A model generated the notes under the pieces. It worked only from the letters and a program-made list of their open reading frames with translations. It had not been told where the DNA came from and made no database searches. A stretch of DNA of 64,000 nucleotides from Perca fluviatilis (Eukaryota; Chordata; Actinopteri; Perciformes; Percidae), in contig NC_053119.1 in NCBI RefSeq assembly GCF_010015445.1, positions 23,621,883 to 23,685,882 of the forward strand, given 5' to 3'. The translations under genes and the position numbers were made by a program. Numbering within the stretch: the stretch's first letter is position 1; each line of letters opens with the position of its first letter. Shown here piece after piece: positions 1 to 41,921 of this stretch.

Positions 1-19280
<19,280 letters not shown>

Positions 19281-19471
19281 ACACACATCACAGCTGCTCT
19301 CATTCATACGTTGTATTTCAGCCAATTAAAATCCTGACTGAACCAAGGCCAAAGCCACTGCCCAGTCATGTAACACTAAGAATCAACTTTGTATGTATTT
19401 ACTCTTCCTTCTTTTATGAAAGAAAGCAAACATATTGCACATTGCACTTAACCACTCAGGAGCAAGGGCAT

Positions 19472-19602
<131 letters not shown>

Positions 19603-19685
19603 CATTGATGGTACAAGTAGAGAGAACTTGGGAAGTATTTGTTCCGTCTGACAAATTCTGTTCAATCTGTAGCTGTTTCGTTTTC

Positions 19686-19723
<38 letters not shown>

Positions 19724-22700
19724 TCGTGGTTTGGATTTTTATTTGTGAGTATTGGTGTTGCTAAATTTGAATTTGATGTATGCATCATTAATCATTTTGC
19801 CAAGATATTACATTTGGTACGTGCCATCAAATGGTGCAATATCTGTCTTGGTCTTACCTTATTAGACTCGTTGGAGTATTGTGTTTATAATTATTTTATT
19901 TATTCATGAATATTGTTTTTTATGAACATGATAATACTTGAATAAGACGAGCTGGAATACTCTCTGGCTACTGAAACAGGGTGACTTCATTTGTACAACT
20001 GTCATTTCAGCTTTTGATTGGCTTGCTTTTAGGACCACCAAAGATTAAACAGACTTTTTGTGTTTGTTAGTTTTTCTTTATTCATAAATACTGTAACAGA
20101 ATACATATAGGAAAACATTTATTACGCCTGTACCTTACAGAAGACTCTAAAGTTGTAAATAAAAAATGAAAGTAAAAACCCTGAATTGAGTGAGCTATTA
20201 ATGTCTGGAGTGGACATGTTTGTAAGTCCATCACTAGGTTTGCTGTTAAGGAGTTTTAACATCTCATGTGATTTGGTTTTAATTTGTCCTAAACTACATA
20301 CATGTAACACAGAAAAAAGAGAAGAAAACAACATGGAACATGGGCATGCTAAAACAAAAATTATACAAAATTCAATCAAATAAACTATGTATAGGCTATA
20401 TATATGTGTGTGTAAAACAAACACACATAAAACTGAAGCATGACATTGAATAGATATTCTAAAAGTGAATATAACTCTGCAGTGATCTTTACCTGCTCCA
20501 AAGAATCATAACAAAGACTGTTGTGCCTCTGCTACAGTACAGACTTCAATGTTATAACATGAATATTTAATTCTTATAGGTGTTTCTTATTATACAAATG
20601 TACATATACTCGTATAGAGTACATTCACAGTATAGGTCTCCCCTTTTTTCCCCATTTACTGTAACAAAAGCTTTTCACACCTGTTTTTAAAACCTCCAAT
20701 AGATTCTGTCAGTATCTGACTGAACAGTTCTGAACAGGTGATTAACTGAAACCGATACCAGCACTGACAGTTCTGAACAGTATTTGCTTATTAAATTCAG
20801 TTGAGCTGTGGAAGAAGAGTATATATCTAGTACTGACCTCTCCCATCACTCCTTATTCTGCAGTTATTGTGTGCAGAACTCGCTTTGGATTCCAGGCATC
20901 GTAAATTCAAGATTAAAATGCAGCTTGCTGTCAGTATTTCATGCATAGCCATTTTTAACCCAACCCTCATTAGCTATGTTTTGATGTACTTCACTTTACC
21001 CCCCCCCCCACACACACACCCTCCTCTCTCACTCCCAAACACATGAAACTTGATAATATGTGCTGGTTTAGAAACTGTTCCCCTCTCTTATTAAAATGAG
21101 ACAATGTGTTTATGATTGCCCCCCTCTGGTGTGTCTCTCTTCCCTTTGATCCGTCCTCTCTGCGTCAGCCTCAAATGTTAGATATTCAAATCTGGTTACA
21201 TTTATTTTTGTTTCCTTTTCAGCAGATGGGCACATCTGACAGACTGACTATTAGGTGTTATTATTTCCCCTTTTTTTTTTTTTTTTTTTCAATAGACTCC
21301 ACTTCATACACTACACGTAAACCTTGTTTTGATTGAGGAGGTTACAACCATTGTCATAAAGCTTTGGAGGCAGGCGAGAATACAAAATAGAAAGATTCTG
21401 ATTAAAAAAAAAAAAAGAAAGTGTTGAAAGGGTTGTTTTTGAAAAGCAGCTCAGGTTTAAAACAAACCGCTCCTCACTGGGTCATCCTCCATCTCTGTGA
21501 TGCCCACTCTTGTTATCTCAGACTGCCAGTCCAACAACGGAGTAAAAAAAAAAAAAACTGTGTCGGTTTGCGACCTCAAGTTTCCGACGCATGACGAGGT
21601 TGTCAACTGAACAGGCCATTGTATTTATGAATCTTATTGCCATTATACGAATGTGCAAATGCATCTCTCAAACTTAATTTTCTAGCAATGCTGCAATCAG
21701 AGCATTTTCTCTTTTATTTTACATTTAATAAATGCATATCGCACCTAACGGCCCAGGTTGTCAACACTTGAGGTATGACCAAGAGCCCTGTGCAGCGCAC
21801 TTGGCGCTAAAATGTCTCTTTCTAAACCTTAAAGTTTAAAGAGGACAGACCGTTTCAAGGGAAGTAAACGGTGGATTCTTTCTTCAGATTTTTTGGATTG
21901 TAGTATCATTGTTTCCTGTCTCGTTCACAAGGAGAAATTGAAGTAATAAGTAACTAGTTCTATGTAATCTTAGACAGGATTAGTGAACATGCAGATCAGT
22001 ATGTCAGGCATGGAGAGGAGCGGCAAAGACGACTTGAAACAGCTTATGAAACGGGTAGGCTTTGTAGAATGTAAACTCACCCTTGATTTGCGACACCCTT
22101 AAATTCAAGAAAAACGAAAATAAAAAGTGGACATGACTTGTGTGTCCTCATGAACACAGAGGAAATCAATTTTCAATAAAGTGATAATAAAATAAGGCAT
22201 ATAATTTATCCCAAATATCATATTAAGGGGGATTTGACATGTTAATTACAGTGCAAAATAATGTCATATTTAGTTTTAACCAGTTCTAACTTGATTGATT
22301 TTTTTTTTAGACTTTAAAATTGTTGTTACCCCTTCTTTGTATATTTGCTTTTTTTATGATTCATATTTTATGATATTACTATTTTACTATAAAAACAAAC
22401 ACTAAGTGTTGCAACTAATGCCAATTATTTTTGCGTATTGTTTGGTCTGTAAAGTCAGAAATTGCCACTCTCTATTTCTCAAAGCCCAATGTGATGTCTT
22501 GAAATGAAAGATATATTGAATCAATTTAACAACACATAAAACGCTGAAAACCAGAACCAGAAAAGATTGTAGTTTTTGCTTGAAAAAAACCTTCAATTAT
22601 TTATCTATTAACAGTTTCCACTTAATTGTAATTTGGTCGACTTAATTACAAAACAGAACGTTCTCTGTTGACTGCATCTAATCGCACCGAAAGCTCTTAG

Positions 22701-22817
22701 TTTTGTTTTTGCCACCATAAAATGAAAAGTTTTCATTAGAATTATTTTTTAAGTGGGGATTTCTAATCAAAACTCAAATGCAAATATATACATCCATTTT
22801 AAAACAATATATTACTG

Positions 22818-23150
22818 TAGAGCTGCAACGATTAATCGAATAGTTGTCAACTTTTAAATTAATCGCCAACTAATCGGTTTGAGTAATTTTTTAAGACAAA
22901 AGTCAAAATTCTCTGATCCCAGCCTCTTAAATGTGAATATTTTCTAGTTTCTTCTCTCCTCTGTGACAGTAAACTGAATATCTTTGAGTTGTGGACAAAA
23001 CAAGACATTTGAGGACGTCATCTTGGGCTTTTGGGAAACACTGATCCACAGTTTTCACCATTTTCTGACATTTTATAGACCAAACAACTAATCGATTAAT
23101 CGAGATAATAATCAACAGATTAATCGACTATGAAAAAAAATGCAGCCCTA
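22818..23150. mobile_element. Intact non-autonomous hAT-type MITE with perfect 8-bp duplication
   Basis: The element begins TAGAGCTGCAACGATTAATC and ends in ATGCAGCCCTA, inverted relative to each other. TATTACTG occurs on both sides (22810-22817 and 23151-23158). The inside (AATCGATTAATCGAG, CCATTTTCTGACATT) matches a familiar teleost MITE pattern; a relative lies at about 33430-33660. Confidence 0.85.
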
Positions 23151-24239
23151 TATTACTGTGTGGCTGCAACATATATAGGTTCTGAATTCACTCTGACAAT
23201 ATCAGCTGTTTGTGATTTGTGGAGGTAGACATCAGCAGTGGGTAAAGGGTATGACAAATTGAGGGGGACAAGTGGAACAAACCTGAGTGTTTATTTGTTG
23301 CTGTATGCTCGCCATGCTCTAAATTGGACGTCACCGCTCCTTCTTGTCACTAGCAGAATCCAAACGTGTTATGGGCAAAAGAGATACTTAAATTCGATTT
23401 ACTCGCTCTAACATGATTTAAATGAGCCTCTTGGCTCGCCCCGGACAGATTGACAGCACTGTCTTTATCGCCGCTTTGTTTTATTTTTGGCTGTTTACTC
23501 TGCCTCTCAGCTGTCATCTCACACGGCGACTTTAAAGGAGCCGGCTTCGATCTTCCGAGATCTGGAGAGAACGAGCATCCTTTTATGTTCTAAGCGCTTT
23601 ATATGACAAATATGAAAAGGGATTCAAGAGAGAGCTGACAAGTTTTTTGTCGCCCTGTTCCTTCAGCTGCAAAGAGCTGCGCAGGAAGAAGTCAAGCCTG
23701 CGATCTTATAACACGAGAACCCTTAAAAAACTGAGCAAAGAGGTAGACCCTTTTCGTTCAGGGTCTTGTTGGGTCAAAGTCATTTGATGTATCTTGATGT
23801 ACAAACAAAAAGGCTTCATTTTTGTAGAATAAAGCCTGAATCGTGAATGTACTGCAACTTGTACACTATGCAGTGCAGCAAGTATCTGTGCTTGTTTATA
23901 AAAAGAAAATTGGTTGTGCAGCAATGTGATCAGGATCACCACCGGAGGATTAATGAGTCCCACTCTGGCTTCAGTTTTATTCCCCCTGGCTATCCAAAGA
24001 GATTTAACAAGCAGAACAAATGACCTCGACACATTTCTTTTAATATGCCAAAAGGACCTTGAATCTCTTTTCCACAGAATCAACCAGGAGATAAATAATG
24101 CAGCCATTCCTTCCTCTTGTCAGCGTGGTATACACTGAAATACACTCATTTACTTTCTTGCAGAGAGATCAATAAGAAGATTGACACCACACTCATGTCT
24201 TGACTTGTTTTACACTTTGGTTCTTGTACTAATTCAACC

Positions 24240-24877
24240 AAATATAATGTTTGATTAGTGAAACTGGGAGGTGATTAGCTTAGTATAAAAACCGGAAGTG
24301 TGGGGAAACTGCTAGCCCGGCTCTGTCCAAACATCTCGTTTGTTCAATCTGAAAAAAATGCCAATTTTTGGTTTAACAAGGAGTTAACCGCATATAACTC
24401 TTGAGGTTGCCAGGCAATAAACAGAGACACGGCACCAAAGTGCCGGGTGAATGGATAAACAATAAAATATTGTCAACAAAAACTTAAAACACAAATTTTG
24501 GGCACCTGGGTAACTCACCTGTTGGAGCACGCGCCCATGCAGACAGGCTTAGTCCACGTGGCTCCGACCTATGGCCCTTTGCTGCATGTCGTTCCCCCCT
24601 CTATCTCCCCTTTCATGTCTTAGCTGTCCTGTTGGAAATAAAGGCCTAAAATGGCCACAAAAAAAACACACCCACACAAATTGTGGGTTTTTTTCTGTTC
24701 TGTTGGTGTATGGATTAAACAAACAACATAAAATATGTTAATATGTGAGCTTTAGAGGTGTTGATGGCTTGAATTTATTTGTTTTTTTACTTTGGATTGA
24801 GCCAGGCTATTTGTTTCCCCCATCTTCCAAGCTTTATGCTAAGCTTAGCCAAAGGCCTCCTGACTTCAACTCAGTAC
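24240..24877. repeat. Old dispersed repeat interrupted by a SINE
   Basis: The left part (24240-24501) holds the familiar teleost repeat words GATTAGCTTAGTATAAA and CTAGCCCGGCTCTGTCCAA. The right part (about 24690-24877) holds GTGAGCTTTAGAGGTG and GCTTTATGCTAAGCTTAGCC, the inverted counterpart of the first. A SINE-like unit sits between them. The assignment to one interrupted element is inferred from the paired words. Confidence 0.5.
24502..24672 (+). mobile_element. tRNA-derived SINE
   Basis: It opens with a tRNA-like head (GGGCACCTGGGTAACTCACC; B-box-like GGCTCCGACCTAT) and continues into the body CTTTGCTGCATGTCGTTCCC, AATAAAGGCCTAAAATGGCC and an A-rich tail. This head-body-tail pattern is a frequent SINE in percomorph fish genomes. 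Confidence 0.75.
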
Positions 24878-25193
24878 TTAAAGGGATACGCCACCGTTTG
24901 TTGAAATAGGGCTCATCACGGTCTACCCTGGCTGTAGATAGGTGGGCCAACGCATTTTTTTGTCTCAGTGCAAGTAATTAGGTTGTTTTTTTGTCTTTTG
25001 TTGGCTCACTTTTACTCACAACATGCTAACCGGCAACATAGGATTCCATTCACTACGCTAAGCTAACACCGGCAGCGCCGCCACTGCACCGGACTAAAAC
25101 AATAAATGCACAAAATATGCGTTGGCCCACCTATCTACAGCTAGGGGAGACCGTGATAAGCCCTATTTCAACAAACGGTGGCGTGTCCCTTAA
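24878..25193. mobile_element. TTAA-flanked MITE with ~90-bp inverted ends
   Basis: TTAA lies at 24878-24881 and 25190-25193. The outer about 90 bases at each side are inverted and nearly identical, beginning AGGGATACGCCACCGTTTG at the left and AGGGACACGCCACCGTTTG on the reverse complement of the right. No open frame. The TTAA duplication suggests mobilisation by a piggyBac-type transposase. Confidence 0.85.
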
Positions 25194-25214
25194 GGAACTT
25201 GTTTAGGTGGAACA

Positions 25215-25430
25215 CGTGTGTTCAAAAGTTGTTTTAGTTGTGCAACAGACAACTCTGATTGGACAGATAGTCTCGCTAGCTGTCTGGATTTACCCTGCAG
25301 AGATCTGAGGAGCGGTTTATAATTCCAACACAAAGAAAGCGGAAGGTATCGGACATCCGGCTGAAAAGGGTGAAATCCGGCAGAATTTCCGGCGGCAACG
25401 GAACGTCGTGGATATAGACTGTTGCAGTAC
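25215..25430. repeat. Dispersed teleost repeat next to the mdfic-like stop
   Basis: It contains TTAGTTGTGCAACAGACAAC, GATTGGACAGATAGTC and CCTGCAGAGATCTGAGGAGC, then CCGGCGGCAACGGAACGTCG. I recognise these words as part of a widespread teleost repeat. It lies 70-280 bases past the stop of the mdfic-like gene and is therefore probably transcribed in that 3'UTR, in antisense. Confidence 0.55.
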
Positions 25431-25498
25431 TAATGAAACCCACGTTGACTTTAATGTCTGTTGTTGTAGCCTCGTTCATGTCTTGTATATTAGCCCTC

Positions 25499-28495
25499 CT
25501 AGCTGCGATGGCAGATCTCGCAGCACTCCAGGCAAAACTCCAGACACTCGATTGGCTCGCAGCAAGACTCCACCAGCACCGAGTGGCAGTGGGCGTGGCA
25601 GTTGAGCTCCTCCACGGGCGCCTCCTGGATGGCCGAACAGCAGCGGGCGCAGGCGTGGCAGCAGCAGGAGCAGAGGGTGTGGAGGCAGGACGAACAGGCC
25701 TCCAGCAGACCCAGGAGCAGCACGGAGCACTGGCACGACAGGCACGCCAGCAGCAGGTGTAAACACGAGTCTGCGGGTGAGGAAGAAATGTCACAGAAAA
25801 GCTGACGGATGTTCTAAAAGCCTGTCAGACACCATCAGAAACGGGGATTAACAATTCTATTAACCCTAAATTAATCTCTTGCATGTTTATTTGTCGTGCC
25901 AACTAGAAGTTGAAAGAGAAACCACTCTGCCGCAGTGATCAAGTGTGAATGTGTTTACTTAATCACAGAGCTTCGTTCAGTCCTCGGGGGAAAATAAAAA
26001 AAAAGGCCACCAAGGCTGCCAGTGATGAACAACAACTAGGAAGAAGCTGTCACGAGATAATTGCTCTCCCACCCAAATTAGCTGCAGATGAAATTGCATA
26101 CATTAACCCCACTTGGTGTGTTACAGTGCATCTCCCTGCGATCCTAACCGTTGTATTGTTGCTCGGCTAGCGTTTTCATCCTCACAAGGACCAGATAGTG
26201 AGTGAGCTCATGCAAATTGAGCTGTTTTATCCTGTTTACTCAAGGAAGTAAATGAAAAGCAGATGGCAGAATTCCCTGGGGAGTGGGGTTCAGCATATTC
26301 CTGCTTAGCCGCTCAAATTATACACCCCTGCACATAACTTATGCTAATATCTGTATGTGTGTAGATGAAAAAGGAGCATCATGTGTGGCTACCGTATTGA
26401 TTTAATGCATAACTTCATAGAGATAACAACATGAACACGAGGATAAACAAGGAGTGGCCCACTGCACGCTTTGATAGCACTTGAAGAAAGTCCAGCAGTT
26501 TGAGAGTCTTCAAGGGAAACTTTTTGTGGAATAACATACATTGTCTTTGGTGGTAACAGAAAAAATTATTTGAATGTTTCACAGATAGTTTGTTCACTCA
26601 TTGTAAGTCGATATTGATACCGACACCAATGTTCAGTAACAGAAAAGTGATGTAAAAAGTGTTTACTGAAGATTAATGTGACAATACAGTATATCATGAT
26701 ATCAATTTTATATTGTCCAGTAGGGTTGGGGGAAAATTGATTCTTTTCCCTAGAATCGATAGCTTTTATTTATTTTTATTTTTTTACCAATGATTGACCT
26801 AAATATGTTCTGTTTATACGGTACCGCTGACCACGCCTGCACCATATCCCTTTCCAGCAAAACAGAGCGAAAGCAGACAATGCAGAAAAGCCATGTTATG
26901 TACTTATAAATAAATGTCAGACTGACTGACTGACATGTGATGTGCATTCTTTTTAGAAAACAATTCGTTTTTAGAAATGTCTCATGATATATTGTCTCTA
27001 CAAGTGTATTTGTTAAAGAAAGAAAAGAAAATCGCAATACTCAATACTACTGAATCGCAATACTTTTAGAAATGCAATACAAATCGTCCAGTCCTATTCA
27101 AACGGTGTGAAAGTGAGCCTCATTGTGGTGCCTACCAGCAGGTGTAGCAGTAGGGAGGTGTGAGCCAGCCACACTGCCCCTGCGTCTCCTGCTGCTGCTG
27201 CTGTGCACCGAGGGTCCGGAGCCCTGCAGTCGGCTCAGGCCCGGGGGGAGAGGGGGGAGTCTGTGTTCTGGGACTGTGAACCCACATCGCGGGCAGGTGG
27301 GCTTCTGGAGGTCAGACTGAGGCTTCTTCAACCCTGCTGCCTCCTGTGAAGCCTCTGCTGGTGGGGCTGCAGCAGGCAGAGGCTGAGCTAGGAAATGAAA
27401 AACAGACAATAGAGACAGATACAGTAAAGACTGTCTTATTGATCATCACAGAACAGGAATAGAATTCCTTAATGATCAAACTTCTCAGTGAGCACCAAAC
27501 AAATTCACCTTTTAATCAGTCTGGACAGACTGATTAAACAGACTGAACAGACTGCTAAGTGCAACAGTCTTGAAGCATACAATTCTTGTTTTGCACCCAG
27601 GAATACGGAAGAGGATTAGGGCCACATGTGAACATTTTATTTCAGTTCTGACTTTAAACTCAGAATTCTGAATACTGAGTTACTCAGAATTGAAATAAAA
27701 TGTTCACGCGTGGCCCTAATCCTCTTCCGTACAGGAGTGTATCGTTATCTCCACGTTTTGGTTGCAGATAGCCCCTCGTCAAGAGCCTCAACATTTAATT
27801 TAGGTCATTGTGTTGTTTGCTGTAAAGTTCTCACGGTTTCCACTTACTGCTGATGAGGTCAGTGGGGATGGTATTTCCTCTGCTAACAGGCTCACGTGCT
27901 GAAAGGATTTCCTGTGCTGATTTTAAAGGTGCACTACCTTGAGCCACATCAAAAGAAAGTCACGTTAGCTGCAAAGCTATCATAAGATGTCACAGATTCC
28001 TCACTGACCACGCCGACATAAAAAGTCTGAAAAGCCAGGATTTTTTGAAAACAATTTGCTTACATTGTTTCACATAAAAACAGTAGACATTTATCAAAGT
28101 CACTTCCATTTAATATGAGCGGTGTAATCCCGCCTTACAGAGCTTCTAACCCTCACATAATTAATTGAGATGGTTCGGTGTCCCATTGATGTTTTCATTG
28201 TGTTTCAGGGTTTTTACCACCCTGCCCAGATGTTTCTTCGGGAAACACTAAAAACTTTTTACATTGTTAGGATAAAAATTGTAAACTTTACAGATAAAGA
28301 ATAGCAGCACAAACTATTGTCCCTTTGTCTATCAGTTGAAGCTTTAAAAAAAAAAAAAAACGTGGCCAGAGCAGCAGTGTGTTTGTATTAAGAAAAATAA
28401 GTTGCTTATTTCAGGTCACATCATGAGTACTTGCCTTTAGTCGGGTTGCTCTGTTCCTCCGTCCCTTCCACAGGTAAATGTTCTCCTGGTAACAT
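25499..28495 (-). CDS. mdfic: MyoD family inhibitor domain-containing protein (I-mfa family)
   Basis: Three coding exons: 28495-28435 (ATG 28495, after an in-frame TGA), 27387-27136 and 25770-25499 (TAG). They total 585 bases, or 194 residues. Residue phases agree at both junctions. The last exon is the I-mfa domain: about 90 residues with 22 cysteines, opening DSCLHLLLACLSCQC and closing ESCCEPIECLEFCLECCEIC, the characteristic end of MDFI/MDFIC. The middle exon is Pro/Ser-rich with a CPRCG motif. Family members bind bHLH and TCF/LEF factors, and MDFIC/MDFI also act as lipidated auxiliary subunits of PIEZO channels; which role applies here is unknown. It lies downstream of and in the same direction as foxp2-like, as MDFIC does by FOXP2. 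The first intron appears to use a GC donor (AAG/GCAAGT), so exon 1 is the least certain. MDFI is the main alternative name. Confidence 0.8.
26719..27096. mobile_element. hAT-type MITE inside the mdfic-like intron
   Basis: It begins TAGGGTTGGGGGAAAATTG and ends ACAAATCGTCCAGTCCTA, roughly inverted ends, with repeated TCGCAATACT words near the right end. The right boundary is close to the donor of exon 27387-27136. No clear duplication was found. Confidence 0.45.
27604..27731. mobile_element. TA-flanked hairpin MITE (~128 bp)
   Basis: The outer about 46 bases are inverted: TACGGAAGAGGATTAGGGCC at the left mirrors GGCCCTAATCCTCTTCCGTA at the right, with only a few differences further in. TA at both ends would fit a Tc1/mariner-type duplication. 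It lies in intron 1 of the mdfic-like gene. Confidence 0.8.
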
Positions 28496-31400
28496 GTCTG
28501 ATACTCATGACGGCTCAGGATCTCTATCTCTCTTTTTTTCAACGATTCACCTTGTTCATCCTCCTGCTTCTGTCAGCACCAAGAGGTCAGGAAACCTCCA
28601 ACAACACCCAACATGCCGGCCTGAGTCACCGCTCGGGAGACTGTGAGCTGTACTCTGTGTGTGTTTTGTTGTTCTTCAGTGACTTAATAACACTCCCCTA
28701 CCCAGCAGATCCCTGAGTCGCCGCTCTTAACTTTCTGATCACAGAACAACAGAGACAGCCAAGGCCCGGTTGTGTGACTTTAGGTTGCCTTCTATGTTCT
28801 GCTTTTAGTCACCTAACACAATGGAGACACATACCCCACAAGTGTGTTAGCTGAATACGGAATACTTATGCAGGCACACACACACGCACACACACACACA
28901 CACACACTCACACACACACTTATACAGACCTGTCAAAGTTGTATTGTACACTAACTAGCATTCGGTATGCAAATAAATGCAATTACTGAATTTGCTCTGT
29001 AGTTATGTAGCTCATGCCTTAGAATTAATAAGTATATCCTATTCTTATCCTAATAATCCTTTTTTACTGTATGCTTTCAAATAACAAAATTTGCTAAATG
29101 CATGCAAACTTTCAAATAAATGATGATTAAAGCACACAAATTAGCAGAATTATAAATGATATTGTTAATTTTTGTTTGGCAAAAAAAACATTAACTCAAT
29201 GTCCGCTTACTAGCGTTTAACAAAATATCATGGTCTTCCTCAGTGGATGGAGTTTGCAAACTCCACGTTGGTGGCCTAACTATCTAAATGAGTCTAGTCA
29301 CACTGTCACCTTTGACACCCGTTAACATGCAGTAAAATATAAATGTATGTTCATTATGTAAAACACTATTGGTCAATGTTAAGTACGTAATTTGAGAGCA
29401 CAGTATTCTATCAATCACTAGTTCTGAGTTTGTATTTCAACCTCCCAAAACAAAATCCACTCATTCATTAATTATAATTATTAGTATATAATTTCAGTCA
29501 GTGACATTTAAATCTTTGTATGTGGAAATCTTGTTTTCCCACAGATGAGGATCTTGTGAAGAAATAGGACACATGGGCGACAGCATCATCATTACATGCT
29601 GATGAGAAGATGAACAGAGACCAGCCCTTTCTGACGGGCTGTTGACTTAGTGCTGTCACAAGTGCTGCGTCGAAAAACATGTTGACTTGCCCGCCTCACA
29701 GTGAGTATATGGCACATCAAAGCAACACATAAGTGAAGCTGTTGAAGTTGTCGAGCACCATGCTAACTTTCAGTCAGTGAACGCAGCGTGGAGAGGCAGT
29801 CAGAAGAAAATGTCATCTAATAGGCTGACAGCGAATCAAAGGAAGCCCTGAGAGGCAACAGCAAACTTAAAGCTAACTCGTTATCAGCAACGACAATTAC
29901 TGACATTAGTCAAAACAGGAAGCTGAAAAATCGGAGGCCTTTGTTCTGTATTTGGTGGTGAAGTCTACAGTAACAGCTTCACTTCATGGTGTTTGTCAGC
30001 AGATGAGACCATTGTTTATCCATGTTTTTATTTTATTTTAGCATTTTACATGATGATGTGATAAAAAGGAGGATAAACTAAAAGATCACTTTTTTTTAGT
30101 GATCAAAAGACAAACAACCATGAATATTAACAAAACTTGTTTAGAAATGTGTTGTTTTTTTGAACATTGTTTTCAAAAATCAGTGCTGTTTATATGATAA
30201 TTAGTAGTATTATGTTCAGTATGTATCTTAAGGTATGGCACCTTTATTCATGCTTAGTTTAAAACACCTTGCTAAATAAACATTTCAAAATTGCCTATTG
30301 CAGCTATGTTGTGAAGGATATGGATTGTATTTATTAGTATATACTATGTGAATCGATCTAATTAGATTATCTAATCTTAGTTTAGTTTGATTAGATCATT
30401 CTAATTTCGTATTAGAAATACCCAAAAAATTAAAGACCTGACCACAACCCTGCTACTGCTTGACATTCAGTGAAAAAAAATGACGTTTATATTTACTGTA
30501 TTATGCTGCTTACACAAGCATTAGCATGACATTACAAATGTATTTACCCAAAACAAAGCATTTTTTTATTTACCAAATTTTAAATTTCCATTCACACAAC
30601 ATACACTCTCCCAGGCGTAACCATGCCAGGTTAGCAGCAGCTGTGGTGTCAAGTATACTACTGGGTTGAGCATACATTTAAATTTGGTCTGAATGTGGAG
30701 TACAAATGTTCACTTTAATGCCATAAATCACATGTGTGACAATGATAAAATAAACAAACAATTGTCAGGTTTACATATATTTATTATTACATTGTAATAG
30801 ACACTTTGGGCATACAGTTACAGACAAACAGCATCTAATGTAAATACCCTCACCATGTTATAAAAGTGGAATGTTTGGAATCTTTATTTCAGTGACAGTG
30901 ATGTATTAAATACATAAGTTTCACACAGGGAAACAGGTAAACACACAAGACAAATTTTACGTTTATAAAACACATTTCAGCAGGCAGATTTTCAAAGACA
31001 ACAGAGAGAAGCCACAGTACAGACTATACATGTTTTTAAATATTTCATCAACGGAAAACAGCTCTCTCTTTGCTGTAATGTAGCATTCACTGTGTTTTGA
31101 ACTATCACAAAAAACAGACAAAACATTCCTTCTCTACATCATACTATAACAAATATGTCTGTCCTTTGGCCTTTGGATTGTATTATTTACATGAAAGTGT
31201 GGGATTTCTTCATGGTGAGAAAGACACCGTTTCCCCCAAACTATCAGATCCCAACTCTGCTTTTTGATTGTGTTCATCCTCTATTTGGATTCTTGTCATG
31301 ATGCACTTTTCTTGGCCAGGTCTCCTTTGAAAAAAAGATCATACATTCCTTTTTATTATCATTTGGCTTTAAATACATTGAATCTGTTATTTAACTGTAA

Positions 31401-31683
31401 TATTTCTTTGTCATTGTATGTACTACAGGTGGCACTATATTCCACTTTCTTTTCTTTAAGGTTGAAATATCAAAAGAAAAAGTGGCCTGCTGCAGACATG
31501 TCAACAAAATCAGAACATTTCTCTATATATAATATAATATATTTGAACCATATGATGAACCACAATTCTGAATATCTCCATTTTGATTTGTATTTGATCA
31601 AAAAATATGTTGGTGAGAATTTCACACTGCATTAACATTGTAAGAGGGCTCGCCTTGGCTGAGTGTCTGAAAGCGTTCTCTTG
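28496..31683. other. Spacer between foxp2-like and mdfic-like
   Basis: About 3.2 kb of AT-rich DNA with no supported gene. It holds a CA-rich microsatellite at about 28873-28919 and probably the 3'UTR of foxp2-like, 5'UTR or promoter of mdfic-like. Open frames are at most 123 codons with no recognisable domain. Confidence 0.6.
28873..28919 (+). repeat. Interrupted (CA)n microsatellite
   Basis: About 47 bases of CA units with G and T interruptions. Confidence 0.9.

Positions 31684-41921
<10,238 letters not shown>

Noticed and set aside
25476..25805. Several open frames on both strands over the mdfic-like last exon
   Set aside because: Only one minus frame gives the I-mfa cysteine pattern and phase-compatible splicing. 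The others are by-products of high GC content.
31264..31635. 123-codon plus-strand frame downstream of foxp2-like
   Set aside because: AT-rich composition (Leu/Tyr/Phe/Lys) and no recognisable motif. It probably lies in the foxp2-like 3'UTR.
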